NCBI RefSeq assembly: GCF_015672735.1
Contig: NZ_JADABY010000045.1
Coordinates: forward strand, 1-64,000
Direction of reading: 5' to 3'
Length of the DNA: 64,000 bases
Source: Citrobacter sp. Res13-Sevr-PEB04-36
GTDB taxonomy: Bacteria; Pseudomonadota; Gammaproteobacteria; Enterobacterales; Enterobacteriaceae
Part shown: piece after piece, positions 47,034 to 57,511 of the stretch
Layout of the letters: each line of letters begins with the position of its first letter
Position numbering within the stretch: position 1 is the stretch's first letter
Program-made: the position numbers and the translations under genes
Notes under the pieces: model-generated
What the model saw: only the letters and a program-made list of their open reading frames with translations
What the model was told of the DNA's origin: nothing
Database searches by the model: none

Positions 47034-48989
47034 ATGAACGTACTGGAAGTCGACCTGCATAAGCTCACGGTCAGCGATCCGTTCCTCGGACAATATCAAC
47101 AGCTGGTACGCGACATAGTGATTCCCTACCAGTGGGATGCGCTCAATGACCGCATTGCAGAAGCGGACCCCAGCCACGCTATCGAGAATTTCCGTATCGC
47201 GGCGGGCCAGCAATCCGGTGAGTTTTACGGCATGGTTTTTCAGGATAGCGACGTGGCAAAATGGCTGGAGGCCGTGGCCTGGTCGCTGTGTCAAAAACCG
47301 GATACCGAGCTGGAAAAAACCGCCGATGAGGTGATCGAACTTGTGGCCGCCGCCCAGTGCGAAGATGGCTATCTCAACACTTATTTCACAGTAAAAGCGC
47401 CCGAAGAACGCTGGACAAACCTGGCCGAATGCCATGAGTTGTACTGCGCGGGCCACATGATCGAAGCGGGCGTCGCCTTCTTCCAGGCCACAGGAAAACG
47501 CCGTTTGTTAGACGTCGTTTGCCGCCTGGCAGACCATATTGACTGCGTTTTTGGGCCCGGTGAAAACCAGTTGCACGGCTATCCCGGACACCCAGAAATT
47601 GAGCTGGCGTTAATGCGGTTGTATGAAGTGACTCAGCAACCGCGCTACATGACGCTGGTGAATTATTTTGTTGAGCAGCGTGGCACTCAGCCGCATTTCT
47701 ACGATGAAGAGTACGAAAAACGCGGACACACTTCCTACTGGAACACTTACGGCCCGGCGTGGATGGTGAAAGACAAGCCTTACAGCCAGGCGCACCAGCC
47801 AATATCTGAACAGCAAACCGCCATCGGTCACGCCGTGCGCTTTGTCTACCTGATGACAGGAGTGGCCCACCTGGCCCGCTTAAGCCAGGATGAAGGCAAG
47901 CGCCAGGACTGCCTGCGACTGTGGAACAACATGGCCCAGCGCCAGCTGTATATTACCGGCGGGATCGGCGCGCAAAGTAGCGGCGAAGCGTTTAGCAGCG
48001 ATTACGATCTGCCTAATGATTCTGTCTACGCAGAGAGCTGTGCCTCTATTGGCCTGATGATGTTCGCCCGCCGGATGCTGGAAATGGAGGCCGACAGTCA
48101 GTATGCCGACGTGATGGAACGCGCGCTGTATAACACCGTACTGGGCGGTATGGCGCTGGATGGCAAACACTTCTTCTACGTTAACCCACTGGAAGTGCAT
48201 CCTAACTCTCTAAAATTTAACCATATTTATGACCACGTGAAGCCCGTTCGCCAGCGCTGGTTTGGCTGCGCCTGCTGCCCACCGAATATCGCGCGCGTGT
48301 TAACGTCGATTGGCCATTACCTCTACACTCCGCGCCAGGACACGCTGTATATCAACATGTATGTAGGCAACAGCATGGAAGTACCCGTTGAAAACGGGAC
48401 GCTAAAACTCCGCATTAGCGGAAATTATCCGTGGCATGAGCAGGTCAACATCGCTATTGATTCAGTTCAGCCTGTGCATCACACCCTGGCGCTACGCCTG
48501 CCGGACTGGTGTTCTGCGCCGCAGGTAACGCTGAACGGCCTGCCGGTTGAACAGGATATTCGTAAAGGCTATTTGCACATTACCCGCACCTGGCAGGAAG
48601 GCGATACGCTAAGCCTGACACTCCCGATGCCGGTGCGTCGGGTATATGGCAATCCACTGGTTCGCCATGTTGCCGGTAAGGTTGCCATTCAACGCGGACC
48701 GCTAGTCTATTGCCTGGAGCAGGCGGATAACGGCGAGGAGCTACATAACCTGTGGCTGCCGAAAGAGAGTGAATTCAGGGTTTTTGAGGGGAAAGGGGTA
48801 TTTAGCCATAAAATACTGATTCAGGCCGAAGGGGTGAAGCAAAGCACTGATGATGCCACGCAGCAATCATTGTGGCACTACGACGTCTCCCCTGCTTCCC
48901 GGCAAACGCATACGCTAACGTTTATTCCGTGGTTTAGCTGGGCGAACCGTGGTGAAGGTGAAATGCGGATTTGGGTCAACGAGCGGTAA
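47034..48989 (+). CDS. GH127 beta-L-arabinofuranosidase
   Basis: 651-aa cytoplasmic glycoside hydrolase family 127 enzyme. Residues corresponding to the characterised Bifidobacterium HypBA1 are present: Glu318 in SSGEAF, Glu334 and Cys336 in VYAESC, and Cys414/Cys415 in GCACCPPN, the last four forming the zinc site with the cysteine nucleophile. The substrate should therefore be beta-L-arabinofuranosides, such as beta-Ara2 from hydroxyproline-rich plant glycoproteins. The ATG at 47034 has AAGGAG 7 nt upstream and follows the symporter stop by 10 bp. No signal peptide. Confidence 0.92.
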   Translation: MNVLEVDLHKLTVSDPFLGQYQQLVRDIVIPYQWDALNDRIAEADPSHAIENFRIAAGQQSGEFYGMVFQDSDVAKWLEAVAWSLCQKPDTELEKTADEVIELVAAAQCEDGYLNTYFTVKAPEERWTNLAECHELYCAGHMIEAGVAFFQATGKRRLLDVVCRLADHIDCVFGPGENQLHGYPGHPEIELALMRLYEVTQQPRYMTLVNYFVEQRGTQPHFYDEEYEKRGHTSYWNTYGPAWMVKDKPYSQAHQPISEQQTAIGHAVRFVYLMTGVAHLARLSQDEGKRQDCLRLWNNMAQRQLYITGGIGAQSSGEAFSSDYDLPNDSVYAESCASIGLMMFARRMLEMEADSQYADVMERALYNTVLGGMALDGKHFFYVNPLEVHPNSLKFNHIYDHVKPVRQRWFGCACCPPNIARVLTSIGHYLYTPRQDTLYINMYVGNSMEVPVENGTLKLRISGNYPWHEQVNIAIDSVQPVHHTLALRLPDWCSAPQVTLNGLPVEQDIRKGYLHITRTWQEGDTLSLTLPMPVRRVYGNPLVRHVAGKVAIQRGPLVYCLEQADNGEELHNLWLPKESEFRVFEGKGVFSHKILIQAEGVKQSTDDATQQSLWHYDVSPASRQTHTLTFIPWFSWANRGEGEMRIWVNER

Positions 48990-48994
48990 TGATA

Positions 48995-49026
48995 TGACGG
49001 ATGGCGACTGTTGGCGCCATCCGTCA
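48995..49026. terminator. Hairpin after GH127 gene / before yiaT end
   Basis: TGACGGATGGCG (48995-49006) and CGCCATCCGTCA (49015-49026) form a perfect 12-bp stem with loop ACTGTTGG. It lies between convergent genes; no strong T-run on either side. Confidence 0.7.
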
Positions 49027-49075
49027 AAACATCATGAAAAAATTGCCCTCTTCCATGAGGACAAACGGGTGAGAA

Positions 49076-49816
49076 TCAGAAACGCCAGCTCACCCCTGAC
49101 AGGAAAGTGAAGCTGTCATCGCGATCAACCATTGGGCTATCCTTAATATCGTCCGGCAGCGCGCTATAGTTGGCACTGGCCAACAATGTCAGGTTAGCGG
49201 TTAACGCATATTTCGCGGACAAGCCAACATACGGCGTCCAGCTATCGCCAGGGGAATAGCTGGATAACCCACTGCGGCGAGACTCATTTCCAGAGATGCC
49301 GTAGTAATATTCATTGAATTTTTCGTCATAGTAGAGCACGCCAATGGATGGCGTCAGCGTCAACTTGCCCATCGGCATTGGACGGAACAGAGAAACTTCG
49401 CCGGCCCAGCCATTGCTGTTGTCCAGCATATCTGCGGCAGCAGAGACTTTCACACTGCCCCATTTTTCATGGTGATACCATGCAGCACCCGCCATCGCGG
49501 TAGCATCACGCTTGTCGAGTTGCTTCATTGCATGATCGTCGTTATCTGCGGGATCAAACTCAAGCGGCATCCACGAGGCAGTAATACTAAATTCATTACT
49601 TTCACTCTTCGACAGAATATAACCTAGCGTTGTTTGCCTAAAATAAAATGATTCGCCTTCATAACTGATAAGCGGCACTGCATGGACATTTTCATTGTAT
49701 CCACGATAAGGAGATTCGTTATATACAGCTCCACCACCCAGAGAAAATTCTGCGGCTGACGCACTCGCCATAAAAGACAAAGCAATTAGCGCCACAATAT
49801 TGCGTTTAATTAACAT
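49076..49816 (-). CDS. yiaT: YiaT, MipA/OmpV-family outer-membrane protein
   Basis: 246-aa outer-membrane beta-barrel. Signal peptide cleaved near ASASA-AEF, then the MipA/OmpV opening FSLGGGAVYNESPYRGYN and alternating barrel strands, ending with the terminal aromatic VSWRF. In K-12 it directly follows sgbE; here it is 8.6 kb away. It may be a porin or scaffolding protein; function is untested. Divergent from yiaU, its likely regulator. Confidence 0.92.
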   Translation of the reverse strand: MLIKRNIVALIALSFMASASAAEFSLGGGAVYNESPYRGYNENVHAVPLISYEGESFYFRQTTLGYILSKSESNEFSITASWMPLEFDPADNDDHAMKQLDKRDATAMAGAAWYHHEKWGSVKVSAAADMLDNSNGWAGEVSLFRPMPMGKLTLTPSIGVLYYDEKFNEYYYGISGNESRRSGLSSYSPGDSWTPYVGLSAKYALTANLTLLASANYSALPDDIKDSPMVDRDDSFTFLSGVSWRF

Positions 49817-49937
49817 GCCAAATTTCCATTTTAAAATAAGCTACAAAGCAGGCGCATAATAATGCTTACAATTTCATCAGTGCAAGGCGCATATTTATAT
49901 AGTAATATATAAAATCATATATATATTGGATTCAGCG

Positions 49938-50891
49938 ATGAACAAATTACAACTCAAACACCGGGAACTGAAGATTATTTCGGTCATTGCTGCCAGTGAA
50001 AATATCAGCCATGCAGCCACCGTTCTTGGCATTGCGCAGGCCAACGTCAGTAAATATCTTGCTGATTTTGAATCAAAAGTGGGTCTTAAGGTGTTTGACA
50101 GAACCACCCGACACCTGACCCTGACTCCCTTTGGCACTGCGTTGCTGCCCTACATCAATGACATGCTGGACAGAAACGAGCAACTGAACAACTTCATTGC
50201 CGATTATAAGCACGAAAAACGCGGTCGGGTCACGGTATATGCACCAACCGGGATTATTGCTTACTTATCACAACATGTTATTGCAAAAATTCAGAGTATT
50301 GGTGAAATTAGCCTGTCGCTGAAAACCTATAACCTGGAACGTAAAGCATTTTATGAAGGGGTCGAATTCCCTGATGACTGCGATGTTTTAATTTCCTTAG
50401 CACATCCCAAAGATGAATCGCTGGTCGCCAGTTTCATTACTAAATATGCGGCGACTGCTTTTGCCAGTCAGGGATATCTGGATAAGCATCCTATCAGTAG
50501 CCCTGAAGAACTGGATCAGCATTCCTGTATTTTGATTGATTCGATGATGATAGATGACGCCAATATTTGGCGATTCACTTCAGCCGGTGGCAAAGAGATG
50601 CATGACTATCGGGTGACGGGAAATTACATTTGCGACAACACACAATCCGCGCTGGCGCTGGCGCGTAATCATCTGGGCATTGTTTTTGCGCCCAATGAAA
50701 GTGTGCTAGACGATCTTGAAACCGGGGTGCTGGTTCCGTGCTTCTCTGAACAACATGAGTGGTGGCTGGATCTGGTGGCAATTTTCCGCAAGCGCGAATA
50801 CCAACCCTGGCGAGTGCAGTTTATTCTGGATGAAATGTTGGCGGAGATTCGCGAGCAGCTTACTCAGGTGCAACAAAAGCCACCTGAGTAA
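49938..50891 (+). CDS. yiaU: YiaU, LysR-family regulator
   Basis: 317-aa LysR-type regulator with an N-terminal winged HTH (ASENISHAATVLGIAQANVSKY, residues ~17-38) and a substrate-binding-like domain (ALALARNHLGIVFAPNE). It is divergent from yiaT across 121 bp of AT-rich DNA, the usual target arrangement. The ATG at 49938 has a weak GGA element; a TTG 12 nt earlier is in frame. Only 16 bp separate its end from convergent yiaV. Confidence 0.9.
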   Translation: MNKLQLKHRELKIISVIAASENISHAATVLGIAQANVSKYLADFESKVGLKVFDRTTRHLTLTPFGTALLPYINDMLDRNEQLNNFIADYKHEKRGRVTVYAPTGIIAYLSQHVIAKIQSIGEISLSLKTYNLERKAFYEGVEFPDDCDVLISLAHPKDESLVASFITKYAATAFASQGYLDKHPISSPEELDQHSCILIDSMMIDDANIWRFTSAGGKEMHDYRVTGNYICDNTQSALALARNHLGIVFAPNESVLDDLETGVLVPCFSEQHEWWLDLVAIFRKREYQPWRVQFILDEMLAEIREQLTQVQQKPPE

Positions 50892-50907
50892 GCAAAATGG
50901 CCTGCAC

Positions 50908-52044
50908 TCAGTGGTCGAGATACAGGTAATGCACCCAACTGGTCATACGTAACAGCACCTTACGCATCACTGATACATGGGCGAAATGGTCAGAATACAC
51001 CGCGACCTGAGCGTAAATACCATCAGGTAACGTATTGACGTCCACATTGTCATTCAGTTCGATCGTGGCGATCACCCCTTCCGAACCCGGCGTGGAGTTT
51101 AAAGATTGCAACGCGCCGTTCGACTGATACGTACCGCCCGGAACCGCCGGGCTAATCGCCGCCAGTTTGCCGCTAAAGACTTTCCCCGGCAGCGCGTTAA
51201 ATACCACCTCAGCTTCATCGCCTGGCTCCAGTCGCAGAAGTGAGTTCTGACGGAACTGGGCAATAATCTGTCGTTTTTGATCAGGGATAAACACCATCAC
51301 CGGGCGCATAGGCAGCGCGGCGGCATAGGTCCCCGGTCGGATCAGCACCTGGGTAATGTAGCCATCACTTGGCGCACGAACCACGGTTTGATCGAGGTTA
51401 AATTCCGCTTCAGCTAGTTGGGCTTTCAGGCTGGCAATCTGCGAATGCTCGCCCAGCACCATACTGTCTAACTGGCTCTGTATTTGCTGTTGCTCTGCGA
51501 GGGACGATTTTACCGACGCTTCCTGTGCCAGATAATTTTGCCGTGCCGCATCGATATCACGTTCAGAAAAAGGATTCACCTTCGCCTGGCTACCCTGCGC
51601 GTAACGCTGGTAATCTTTCGCTAGCTTGTCACGCGTGGCCTTCGCCTGTTGCGTGTTCGCTTTCATTTCATCTAACTGCGCAACCAACGCCTGCTCTTTA
51701 TGCTGTGCCGTGACAATATCGGCTTTCAGACGGTCAACCCGCGCTTGATAACGCCCCGGATTAAGCTTAAACAGCACCTCACCTTTTTTGATCAGCGTGT
51801 TTTTCTTATCCGTTACTTCTGTGACCACCCCGGTCACCTGCGGCACGACGGGAATAGAAATAACCGCCTTTTGTGCCTTAAATGTATACGGATGGTTATA
51901 GTTCATCAGTAATATAAGCCCGCAAACAATAAAAATACCGCCCAACGCTGCAGTAGGTACTGTCCATTTATTTACAGGAATTTTAAAAATTTTAAATACC
52001 GACCATGCACAAGCCACATAGGTCAAAACAATCAGTAAATCCAT
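50908..52044 (-). CDS. yiaV: YiaV, HlyD-family membrane-fusion protein
   Basis: 378-aa inner-membrane protein with an N-terminal segment ([17 protein letters not shown]), two lipoyl half-motifs ([20 protein letters not shown] and [14 protein letters not shown]) and a central coiled coil (~105-200, [20 protein letters not shown]). This is the adaptor architecture of EmrA-type tripartite efflux pumps, but no pump gene follows. The partner is the small membrane protein YiaW just upstream; the gap is five bases. Confidence 0.93.
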   Translation of the reverse strand: MDLLIVLTYVACAWSVFKIFKIPVNKWTVPTAALGGIFIVCGLILLMNYNHPYTFKAQKAVISIPVVPQVTGVVTEVTDKKNTLIKKGEVLFKLNPGRYQARVDRLKADIVTAQHKEQALVAQLDEMKANTQQAKATRDKLAKDYQRYAQGSQAKVNPFSERDIDAARQNYLAQEASVKSSLAEQQQIQSQLDSMVLGEHSQIASLKAQLAEAEFNLDQTVVRAPSDGYITQVLIRPGTYAAALPMRPVMVFIPDQKRQIIAQFRQNSLLRLEPGDEAEVVFNALPGKVFSGKLAAISPAVPGGTYQSNGALQSLNSTPGSEGVIATIELNDNVDVNTLPDGIYAQVAVYSDHFAHVSVMRKVLLRMTSWVHYLYLDH

Positions 52045-52049
52045 CGATA

Positions 52050-52373
52050 TTACTCCGCCGGGGAGGTCTTAACCTCGGCCAGTTTCTTTTCCAGATCGGC
52101 TACCCGTTCCTGAAGTTGAATCAGGGAAGAATCAGCACTCTGCATGCCCCAGCCGCGTTCCGGGCGGTAAAGCGTTGCCCAAATCCATAAAAAGGGCCAA
52201 ATAACATGCAACGTAAACAGACTCACCCACCCTGCAACATGGATCGCGTCGGCATGAGGATGGTTACGTTTTTTTGCAATGAGATAGGGAATATCATGAA
52301 GAATAATAACCCCATAAAAAATGACCAGGAATACAAAAATAAGCACTCCTAATGCAAAATAATCAAGGAACAT
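52050..52373 (-). CDS. yiaW: YiaW, DUF3302 inner-membrane protein
   Basis: 107-aa protein with two membrane helices ([18 protein letters not shown] and [20 protein letters not shown]) and a C-terminal coiled coil ([18 protein letters not shown]). Same length as K-12 YiaW. Members of this family occur with HlyD-like adaptors, suggesting a shared envelope complex. The yiaV SD (GGAG) sits at its stop, so the two are coupled. Confidence 0.92.
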   Translation of the reverse strand: MFLDYFALGVLIFVFLVIFYGVIILHDIPYLIAKKRNHPHADAIHVAGWVSLFTLHVIWPFLWIWATLYRPERGWGMQSADSSLIQLQERVADLEKKLAEVKTSPAE

Positions 52374-52503
52374 ATTTGCCTCAGGGATTAAAAATAAAGA
52401 ATTTAAATGCTATTAGTTTTAAACAATAGAGTTGAGCATAATAGTAGAATAACTAAATTAGATGCAATTTTCTTATTTATATAACGATATATGGGTTTAT
52501 ATA

Positions 52504-52630
52504 TATACCCGTCGTATTTCGGGCTACTTCTTTGTTGGCTGCGTTCGTTCACCCCAGCCACTTATCTGAGCAAGCGCCTGGGAACGCCCTCTCTTGCTGC
52601 CCCAAAACAACACGAAATCCATAGGGTATA
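52504..52630 (-). repeat. ERIC (intergenic repeat unit), full 127-bp copy
   Basis: The element runs from TATACCC to GGGTATA, exactly 127 bp, the canonical full length. Read on the minus strand it contains AAGTGGCTGGGGTGAACG, corresponding to the conserved ERIC core (AAGTAAGTGACTGGGGTGAGCG in the consensus), followed by the GCAGCCAAC segment. Confidence 0.93.
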
Positions 52631-52651
52631 AAGCTGCAGGGTAAAACTTGA

Positions 52652-52679
52652 TGCCCGGCTCGCAAAGCGATACCGGGCA
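52652..52679 (-). terminator. Hairpin downstream of aldB
   Basis: TGCCCGG and CCGGGCA flank a loop with GCTCGCAAAGCG. It lies 16 bp beyond the aldB stop. On the minus strand no long T-run follows. Confidence 0.6.
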
Positions 52680-52694
52680 ATAAGCGATGTGAGA

Positions 52695-54233
52695 TTAAAA
52701 GAGTCCCAGCGGTTTATCAGAGTAACTCACCAGCAGGCACTTGGTCTGCTGATAGTGATCCAGCATCATCTTGTGCGTCTCTCGTCCGATGCCCGACTGC
52801 TTATAGCCGCCAAACGCTGCATGTGCCGGGTAAGCATGGTAGCAGTTGGTCCAGACGCGTCCGGCCTGAATACCGCGCCCCATTTTGTAGGCCAGATTAC
52901 CGTTACGGCTCCATACGCCAGCACCCAGTCCGTATTGGGTATCGTTGGCGAGTTCCAGCGCTTCTTCCATAGTTTTAAAAGTTGTGACCGCCAGCACCGG
53001 GCCAAAGATCTCTTCCTGGAAGACGCGCATATTGTTCTTGCCGTACAGAATGGTCGGTTCGAGGTAATAGCCCTCTTTTAACTCCCCATCCAGTAGTTTA
53101 CGCCGCCCGCCGGTCAGGACATCCGCCCCTTCTTTCTTACCAATATCAATGTAGTTCAGAATAGTTTCCAGCTGGCCATGTGACACCTGCGCGCCCATCT
53201 GCGTGACGCTATCAAGCGGGTTACCGCTGCGGATACTCTCCACACGGCGAATGGCTCGCTCCATAAAACGTTCGTAAATAGATTCCTGCACCAGCGCACG
53301 GCTTGGACAGGTACAGACTTCGCCCTGGTTAAAGGCGAACAACGCAAAGCCTTCCAGCGCCTTATCAAAGAACGCATCTTCTTCATCCATAACGTCGGCA
53401 AAGAAGATATTCGGCGACTTGCCGCCCAGTTCCAGCGTGACAGGGATAATGTTCTGCGTGGCATATTGCATGATCTGCTGACCGACTTCCGTTGAGCCGG
53501 TAAAGGCCACTTTCGCAATGCGTTTTGACGTCGCCAGATACTCGCCGATTTCCCCACCCGCGCCGTTAACCACGTTCACCACGCCCGGCGGCAGCAAATC
53601 ACCGATAACTTCCATCAACAGCAGCACCGATAGCGGCGTCAGACGGGCGGGCTTCAACACCACGCAGTTACCCGCCGCCAGGGCAGGTGCCATCTTCCAG
53701 CTCGCCATCAGCAGCGGGAAGTTCCACGGGATAATTTGCCCGACTACACCGAGAGGTTCATGGAAGTGATACGCCACTGTATCGCTGTCGACTTCACTGA
53801 TCCCCCCTTCCTGGGCGCGAATACAGGAGGCGAAATAGCGGAAATGGTCAATAGCCAGCGGCACATCCGCCGCGCTGGTTTCGCGGATTGGCTTACCGTT
53901 ATCCCAGGTTTCTGCCGTCGCCAGCAGTTCCAGGTTTTGTTCCATGCGATCGGCAATCTTGAATAAGATCGCCGCACGATCCTGTATGGACGTGTGTGCC
54001 CATTTATCTTTCACTTTGTGCGCAGCATCCAGTGCCAGATCGATATCTTTTTTGCCTGAAGAGGCCACTTCGCACAGTAATTGCCCGGTAACCGGCGTCA
54101 GGTTCTGGTAATACTCACCGTCCACAGGTGCAACCCAGTCGCCGCCGATAAAGTTATCGTATCGGGCTTTTAACTTCAGAGGGTAACCATACTCGCCGGG
54201 ATAAATACGCGTTGAAGGGGGATTATTGGTCAT
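52695..54233 (-). CDS. aldB: Aldehyde dehydrogenase AldB
   Basis: 512-aa NADP-dependent aldehyde dehydrogenase, oxidising acetaldehyde and related aldehydes. It has the NAD-binding [20 protein letters not shown], the Glu motif [11 protein letters not shown] and the catalytic Cys in [15 protein letters not shown]. Same length as K-12. In E. coli it is sigma-S/CRP/Fis-controlled in stationary phase. SD CAAGGAGACGG precedes the ATG. yiaY lies upstream on the same strand, 92 bp away. Confidence 0.97.
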   Translation of the reverse strand: MTNNPPSTRIYPGEYGYPLKLKARYDNFIGGDWVAPVDGEYYQNLTPVTGQLLCEVASSGKKDIDLALDAAHKVKDKWAHTSIQDRAAILFKIADRMEQNLELLATAETWDNGKPIRETSAADVPLAIDHFRYFASCIRAQEGGISEVDSDTVAYHFHEPLGVVGQIIPWNFPLLMASWKMAPALAAGNCVVLKPARLTPLSVLLLMEVIGDLLPPGVVNVVNGAGGEIGEYLATSKRIAKVAFTGSTEVGQQIMQYATQNIIPVTLELGGKSPNIFFADVMDEEDAFFDKALEGFALFAFNQGEVCTCPSRALVQESIYERFMERAIRRVESIRSGNPLDSVTQMGAQVSHGQLETILNYIDIGKKEGADVLTGGRRKLLDGELKEGYYLEPTILYGKNNMRVFQEEIFGPVLAVTTFKTMEEALELANDTQYGLGAGVWSRNGNLAYKMGRGIQAGRVWTNCYHAYPAHAAFGGYKQSGIGRETHKMMLDHYQQTKCLLVSYSDKPLGLF

Positions 54234-54273
54234 GACCGTCTCCTTGCTGTAGGGGTACTACAAAGGTAGACGG

Positions 54274-54296
54274 GGCTGGCGAATTATTCGCCAGCC
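54274..54296. other. Perfect hairpin between yiaY and aldB
   Basis: GGCTGGCGAA (54274-54283) pairs perfectly with TTCGCCAGCC (54287-54296) around loop TTA. No T-run on the minus strand; it may be a Rho-assisted terminator or a stabilising element. Confidence 0.6.
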
Positions 54297-54325
54297 ATTT
54301 ACTGCTTTACGACAGATGTCACGAT

Positions 54326-55477
54326 TTACATTGCCGCACGATAGATCGCCATGATTTCCTCATGCGTCGCCTGAATCGGGTTAGTAAAACCACAGGCATC
54401 ATTCAGGGCGTTGGTTGCCAGAATGGCAAAATCTTCTTCCTTCACGTTCAGGTCGCGCAGGCCTGCCGGAATTGCCACTTTCTGTGCCAGCTCACGGATC
54501 GCCGCGATGCAGGCTTCTGCGCCTTGCACTTCGCTCATATCCGCCACATTCACACCCATTGCGGCCGCACAGTCGCGCAGGCGAGCTGCAGCAACCTTGC
54601 TGTTGAACACCTGAACATGCGGCAGCAGGACGGCGTTGCACACTCCGTGCGGCAAGTTATAGAAGCCGCCCAGCTGGTGCGCCATTGCGTGAACATAACC
54701 CAGGGAGGCGTTGTTAAAGGCCATACCGGCGAGGAACTGTGCATAGGCCATGGCTTCGCGCGCCTGCGCGTTGCTACCATCTTCAACAGCAACCGTCAGA
54801 TTTTCAGCAATCATCGTCACCGCTTTGAGCGCACAGGCATCGGTAATCGGCGTGGCAGCAGTGGAAACATAGGCTTCAATAGCGTGGGTCAGCGCATCCA
54901 TGCCGGTGGCCGCCGTCAGAGACTTCGGCATACCAACCATCAGCGAGGAATCATTTACCGACAGCAGCGGTGTCACGTGCTTATCAACAATCGCCATTTT
55001 AATATGGCGCTCTTCATCAGTGATGATGCAGAAACGGGTCATTTCAGATGCCGTACCCGCCGTGGTGTTGATGGCAATCATCGGCAGCTGTGGTTTTGCC
55101 GAACGGTCAACGCCTTCGTAGTCACGAATGTCGCCGCCGTTAGCCGCCACCAGCGCAATACCTTTCGCACAGTCGTGTGGTGAGCCGCCACCCAGAGAAA
55201 TAACGCTATCACACTGGTGTTCTTGCAGAAGTTTCAGGCCAGCCGCAACGTTGCTGGTAGTTGGGTTAGGATGCGTACCATCAAAAATAACACTGAAAAT
55301 ATCACGTTCCTGTAAGGCTTTTTGAATATCATTCGCCATGCCTAATTTCATTAGCATGGCATCAGTCACAATTAATGTACGGCGAAATCCATATTCCGCC
55401 ATTGTATTCATTGCATCCTTTAATGAATCAGCACCAATTACATTCACGGAAGGAATAAAAAATGTTGAAGCAGCCAT
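54326..55477 (-). CDS. yiaY: YiaY, iron-type alcohol dehydrogenase
   Basis: 383-aa Fe-dependent (group III) alcohol dehydrogenase related to FucO/AdhB. It has the cofactor loop [20 protein letters not shown] and iron ligands in [14 protein letters not shown] and [22 protein letters not shown]. Same length as K-12. The physiological substrate is not settled. Next to aldB it could form an alcohol-to-acid pair. SD AAGGAT precedes the ATG. Confidence 0.95.
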   Translation of the reverse strand: MAASTFFIPSVNVIGADSLKDAMNTMAEYGFRRTLIVTDAMLMKLGMANDIQKALQERDIFSVIFDGTHPNPTTSNVAAGLKLLQEHQCDSVISLGGGSPHDCAKGIALVAANGGDIRDYEGVDRSAKPQLPMIAINTTAGTASEMTRFCIITDEERHIKMAIVDKHVTPLLSVNDSSLMVGMPKSLTAATGMDALTHAIEAYVSTAATPITDACALKAVTMIAENLTVAVEDGSNAQAREAMAYAQFLAGMAFNNASLGYVHAMAHQLGGFYNLPHGVCNAVLLPHVQVFNSKVAAARLRDCAAAMGVNVADMSEVQGAEACIAAIRELAQKVAIPAGLRDLNVKEEDFAILATNALNDACGFTNPIQATHEEIMAIYRAAM

Positions 55478-55573
55478 TGTACAATCCTTAATTACCCTAA
55501 AGAGGTAGGCAGCATACGTGTGAATATTCCATCAAAATATGATCATGGTTGTTATTTTAATAACATCAGAAAT

Positions 55574-55608
55574 TAAAAAAGCACATTAAGTTTAAAATCT
55601 AATGTGCT
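55574..55608 (-). terminator. selAB terminator
   Basis: AGCACATTA (55580-55588) and TAATGTGCT (55600-55608) form a 9-bp stem. On the minus strand it is followed by TTTTTT, a good intrinsic terminator after selB. A second AT-only inverted repeat (ATTAATTCAT, 55633-55642 / 55650-55659) lies nearer the selB stop. Confidence 0.82.
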
Positions 55609-55666
55609 TATATAAATCAACTGCTACTTTGTATTAATTCATGTTTTATATGAATTAATTGTTTCA

Positions 55667-57511
55667 TTACTTTTCGGGAAATAGTAATGCATCACGTAAT
55701 AAATGATCATTTCCCCGACGACGGGTAAACCCAATACGGTCAAAATATTCCAGAATTTGGATAGCGAGTTTACGTCCCACATTCAGCCTGTCGCGGAAAT
55801 CTGCGGCGCAAGTTGATCCTCTTTCCAGATCCAGTTCGCGGATCATATTGGCAAAAGCCACAATGCGATCGTTACGGTAATAGCGATCTTTGACGATCGC
55901 GGTAATGATGCCCTGCTGCGCCGCCTGTCGTAGCGCCAGACGCATGGCCTGTTCATCAGTGCCCGTTTCTTTCGCAAGGTCCCGCACCCACCACGGTTCA
56001 TCGCCGAAGAGAGGCTCGGCTTTTTGCCAGATGGCCTGCTGCTCATCGCTAAAACCGGCCTTATGGTCCGGTAAATGCAGCCAGCCATGGTGGCTATGGA
56101 TAACGCCGCTATCACGCATTTTTTCGATCAGCAGCAGGACCAGCGCTTCGTCTTCCATCGGCAGCGCCATGCGCCGCAGACGCTCACGCCCCGGTCCCGG
56201 CTCATCGCGATGCTGCTCGTGGTACGTCGCCAGCGTATCCAGGATCTTACGCTGCCAGCGGGCGGCGACAGAGGCATTCAACAAACTGTATCCGGCCTGA
56301 ATAAAGCCATGTTGCTCAATTAACGGACGCATACCGTCGCCGTTAAGCTGGCGCGCCCATGCGAAGTCGGGAATATTCACCGCACCACGCATCAAATGGA
56401 CTGCCAATGCTTCACCGTCATTCTGCACGTTTTCCAGCGCCGATAGCCACTGTAGATACTCCGGTTTACGCTTGCCACGACGCAGCGGGTTGAGCGTCAC
56501 CACGCGCGCGCCCGCAAGCGTAGTGCGGGCAGAAATATCGCGCAGCACCAGCCTGTCGTTATCGGCCAGCCACAGCGGCGTATCAAACACCAGCTCCGCC
56601 AGCGTTCCTTCGAGCAAGGAAATACGCCCAGTCACGTGGCTGGCCGCATGATGAATGTGCAGCGGTTGCCACTGTGTCAACGGAGCGGCGTGTTCTAAAG
56701 AGACAATGACGCGGGTCAAGGCATCCGGCGGCGCATCGGACAACAGCCAGTCACCGCGGGTGAGCTGCTCTTTTTCCGCATCGCCGGCAATATTCAGGGC
56801 AATACGCTGCCCGGCATGGGCGTACTCAGTGGCCTGATTTTGGGCATGCAGGCTACGCACGCGCATCGGTTTGTTGACGCCAGTCAGCCATAGCGTGTCG
56901 CCAACGTTCACCTCACCACTGAGCGCCGTCCCGGTAACCACCAGGCCTGCCCCCTTTACCGTAAAGGCGCGGTCAATTGCCAGCCGGAAGGTGTGATCGC
57001 GGGCCAGCTCGCGCGCAGGCAACTGCAGCAGATGCTCACGTAATACATCAATCCCCAGTCCTTCACTGGCGGCAGTCACGAAAAGTGTCGCCCCGGCAAA
57101 ACCATAATTCGCCAGCGTTGACTGCACCTCTGCACGCACGTCGTTAATCCGCGCATCATCCACGCGATCGGCTTTGGTCAGCGCCACGGTGAGTTGCGGA
57201 TTGCCCGTCAGTTGCAGGATCTGCAAATGCTCCCGCGTTTGCGCCATCACGCCGTCATCACAGGCCACTACCAGCAGCGCATGATCGATGCCACCGACGC
57301 CCGCCAGCATGTTGGACAGAAACTTTTCGTGTCCGGGAACGTCGATAAACCCCAGCACACGGCCATCCGGCTGCGGCCAGTAGGCATAGCCCAAATCGAT
57401 GGTCATGCCGCGCTTTTTTTCTTCCGGCAGACGATCGGCATTTACACCGGTAATCGCCTGTAATAACGTGGTTTTTCCGTGGTCAACGTGTCCGGCTGTT
57501 GCAATTATCAT
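55667..57511 (-). CDS. selB: Selenocysteine-specific elongation factor SelB
   Basis: 614-aa specialised translation factor that delivers selenocysteyl-tRNA to UGA codons marked by a SECIS hairpin. The EF-Tu-like GTPase part has [24 protein letters not shown] and TKAD. The C-terminal ~240 residues hold the four winged-helix repeats that bind SECIS RNA. Same length as E. coli. The start overlaps the selA stop (ATGA). selC (tRNA-Sec) is not in the window, as in K-12. Confidence 0.97.
   Translation of the reverse strand: MIIATAGHVDHGKTTLLQAITGVNADRLPEEKKRGMTIDLGYAYWPQPDGRVLGFIDVPGHEKFLSNMLAGVGGIDHALLVVACDDGVMAQTREHLQILQLTGNPQLTVALTKADRVDDARINDVRAEVQSTLANYGFAGATLFVTAASEGLGIDVLREHLLQLPARELARDHTFRLAIDRAFTVKGAGLVVTGTALSGEVNVGDTLWLTGVNKPMRVRSLHAQNQATEYAHAGQRIALNIAGDAEKEQLTRGDWLLSDAPPDALTRVIVSLEHAAPLTQWQPLHIHHAASHVTGRISLLEGTLAELVFDTPLWLADNDRLVLRDISARTTLAGARVVTLNPLRRGKRKPEYLQWLSALENVQNDGEALAVHLMRGAVNIPDFAWARQLNGDGMRPLIEQHGFIQAGYSLLNASVAARWQRKILDTLATYHEQHRDEPGPGRERLRRMALPMEDEALVLLLIEKMRDSGVIHSHHGWLHLPDHKAGFSDEQQAIWQKAEPLFGDEPWWVRDLAKETGTDEQAMRLALRQAAQQGIITAIVKDRYYRNDRIVAFANMIRELDLERGSTCAADFRDRLNVGRKLAIQILEYFDRIGFTRRRGNDHLLRDALLFPEK

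Larger units (their letters stand above)
52374..52694. other. yiaW-aldB intergenic region
   Basis: 321 bp without a gene. It holds AT-rich DNA (yiaW promoter side), a full ERIC element (52504-52630) and a hairpin after aldB, TGCCCGG (52652-52658) / CCGGGCA (52673-52679). Confidence 0.8.

Noticed and set aside
54362-55183. 273-codon frame antisense to yiaY
   Set aside because: Shadow frame with His/Arg-rich composition and no domain.
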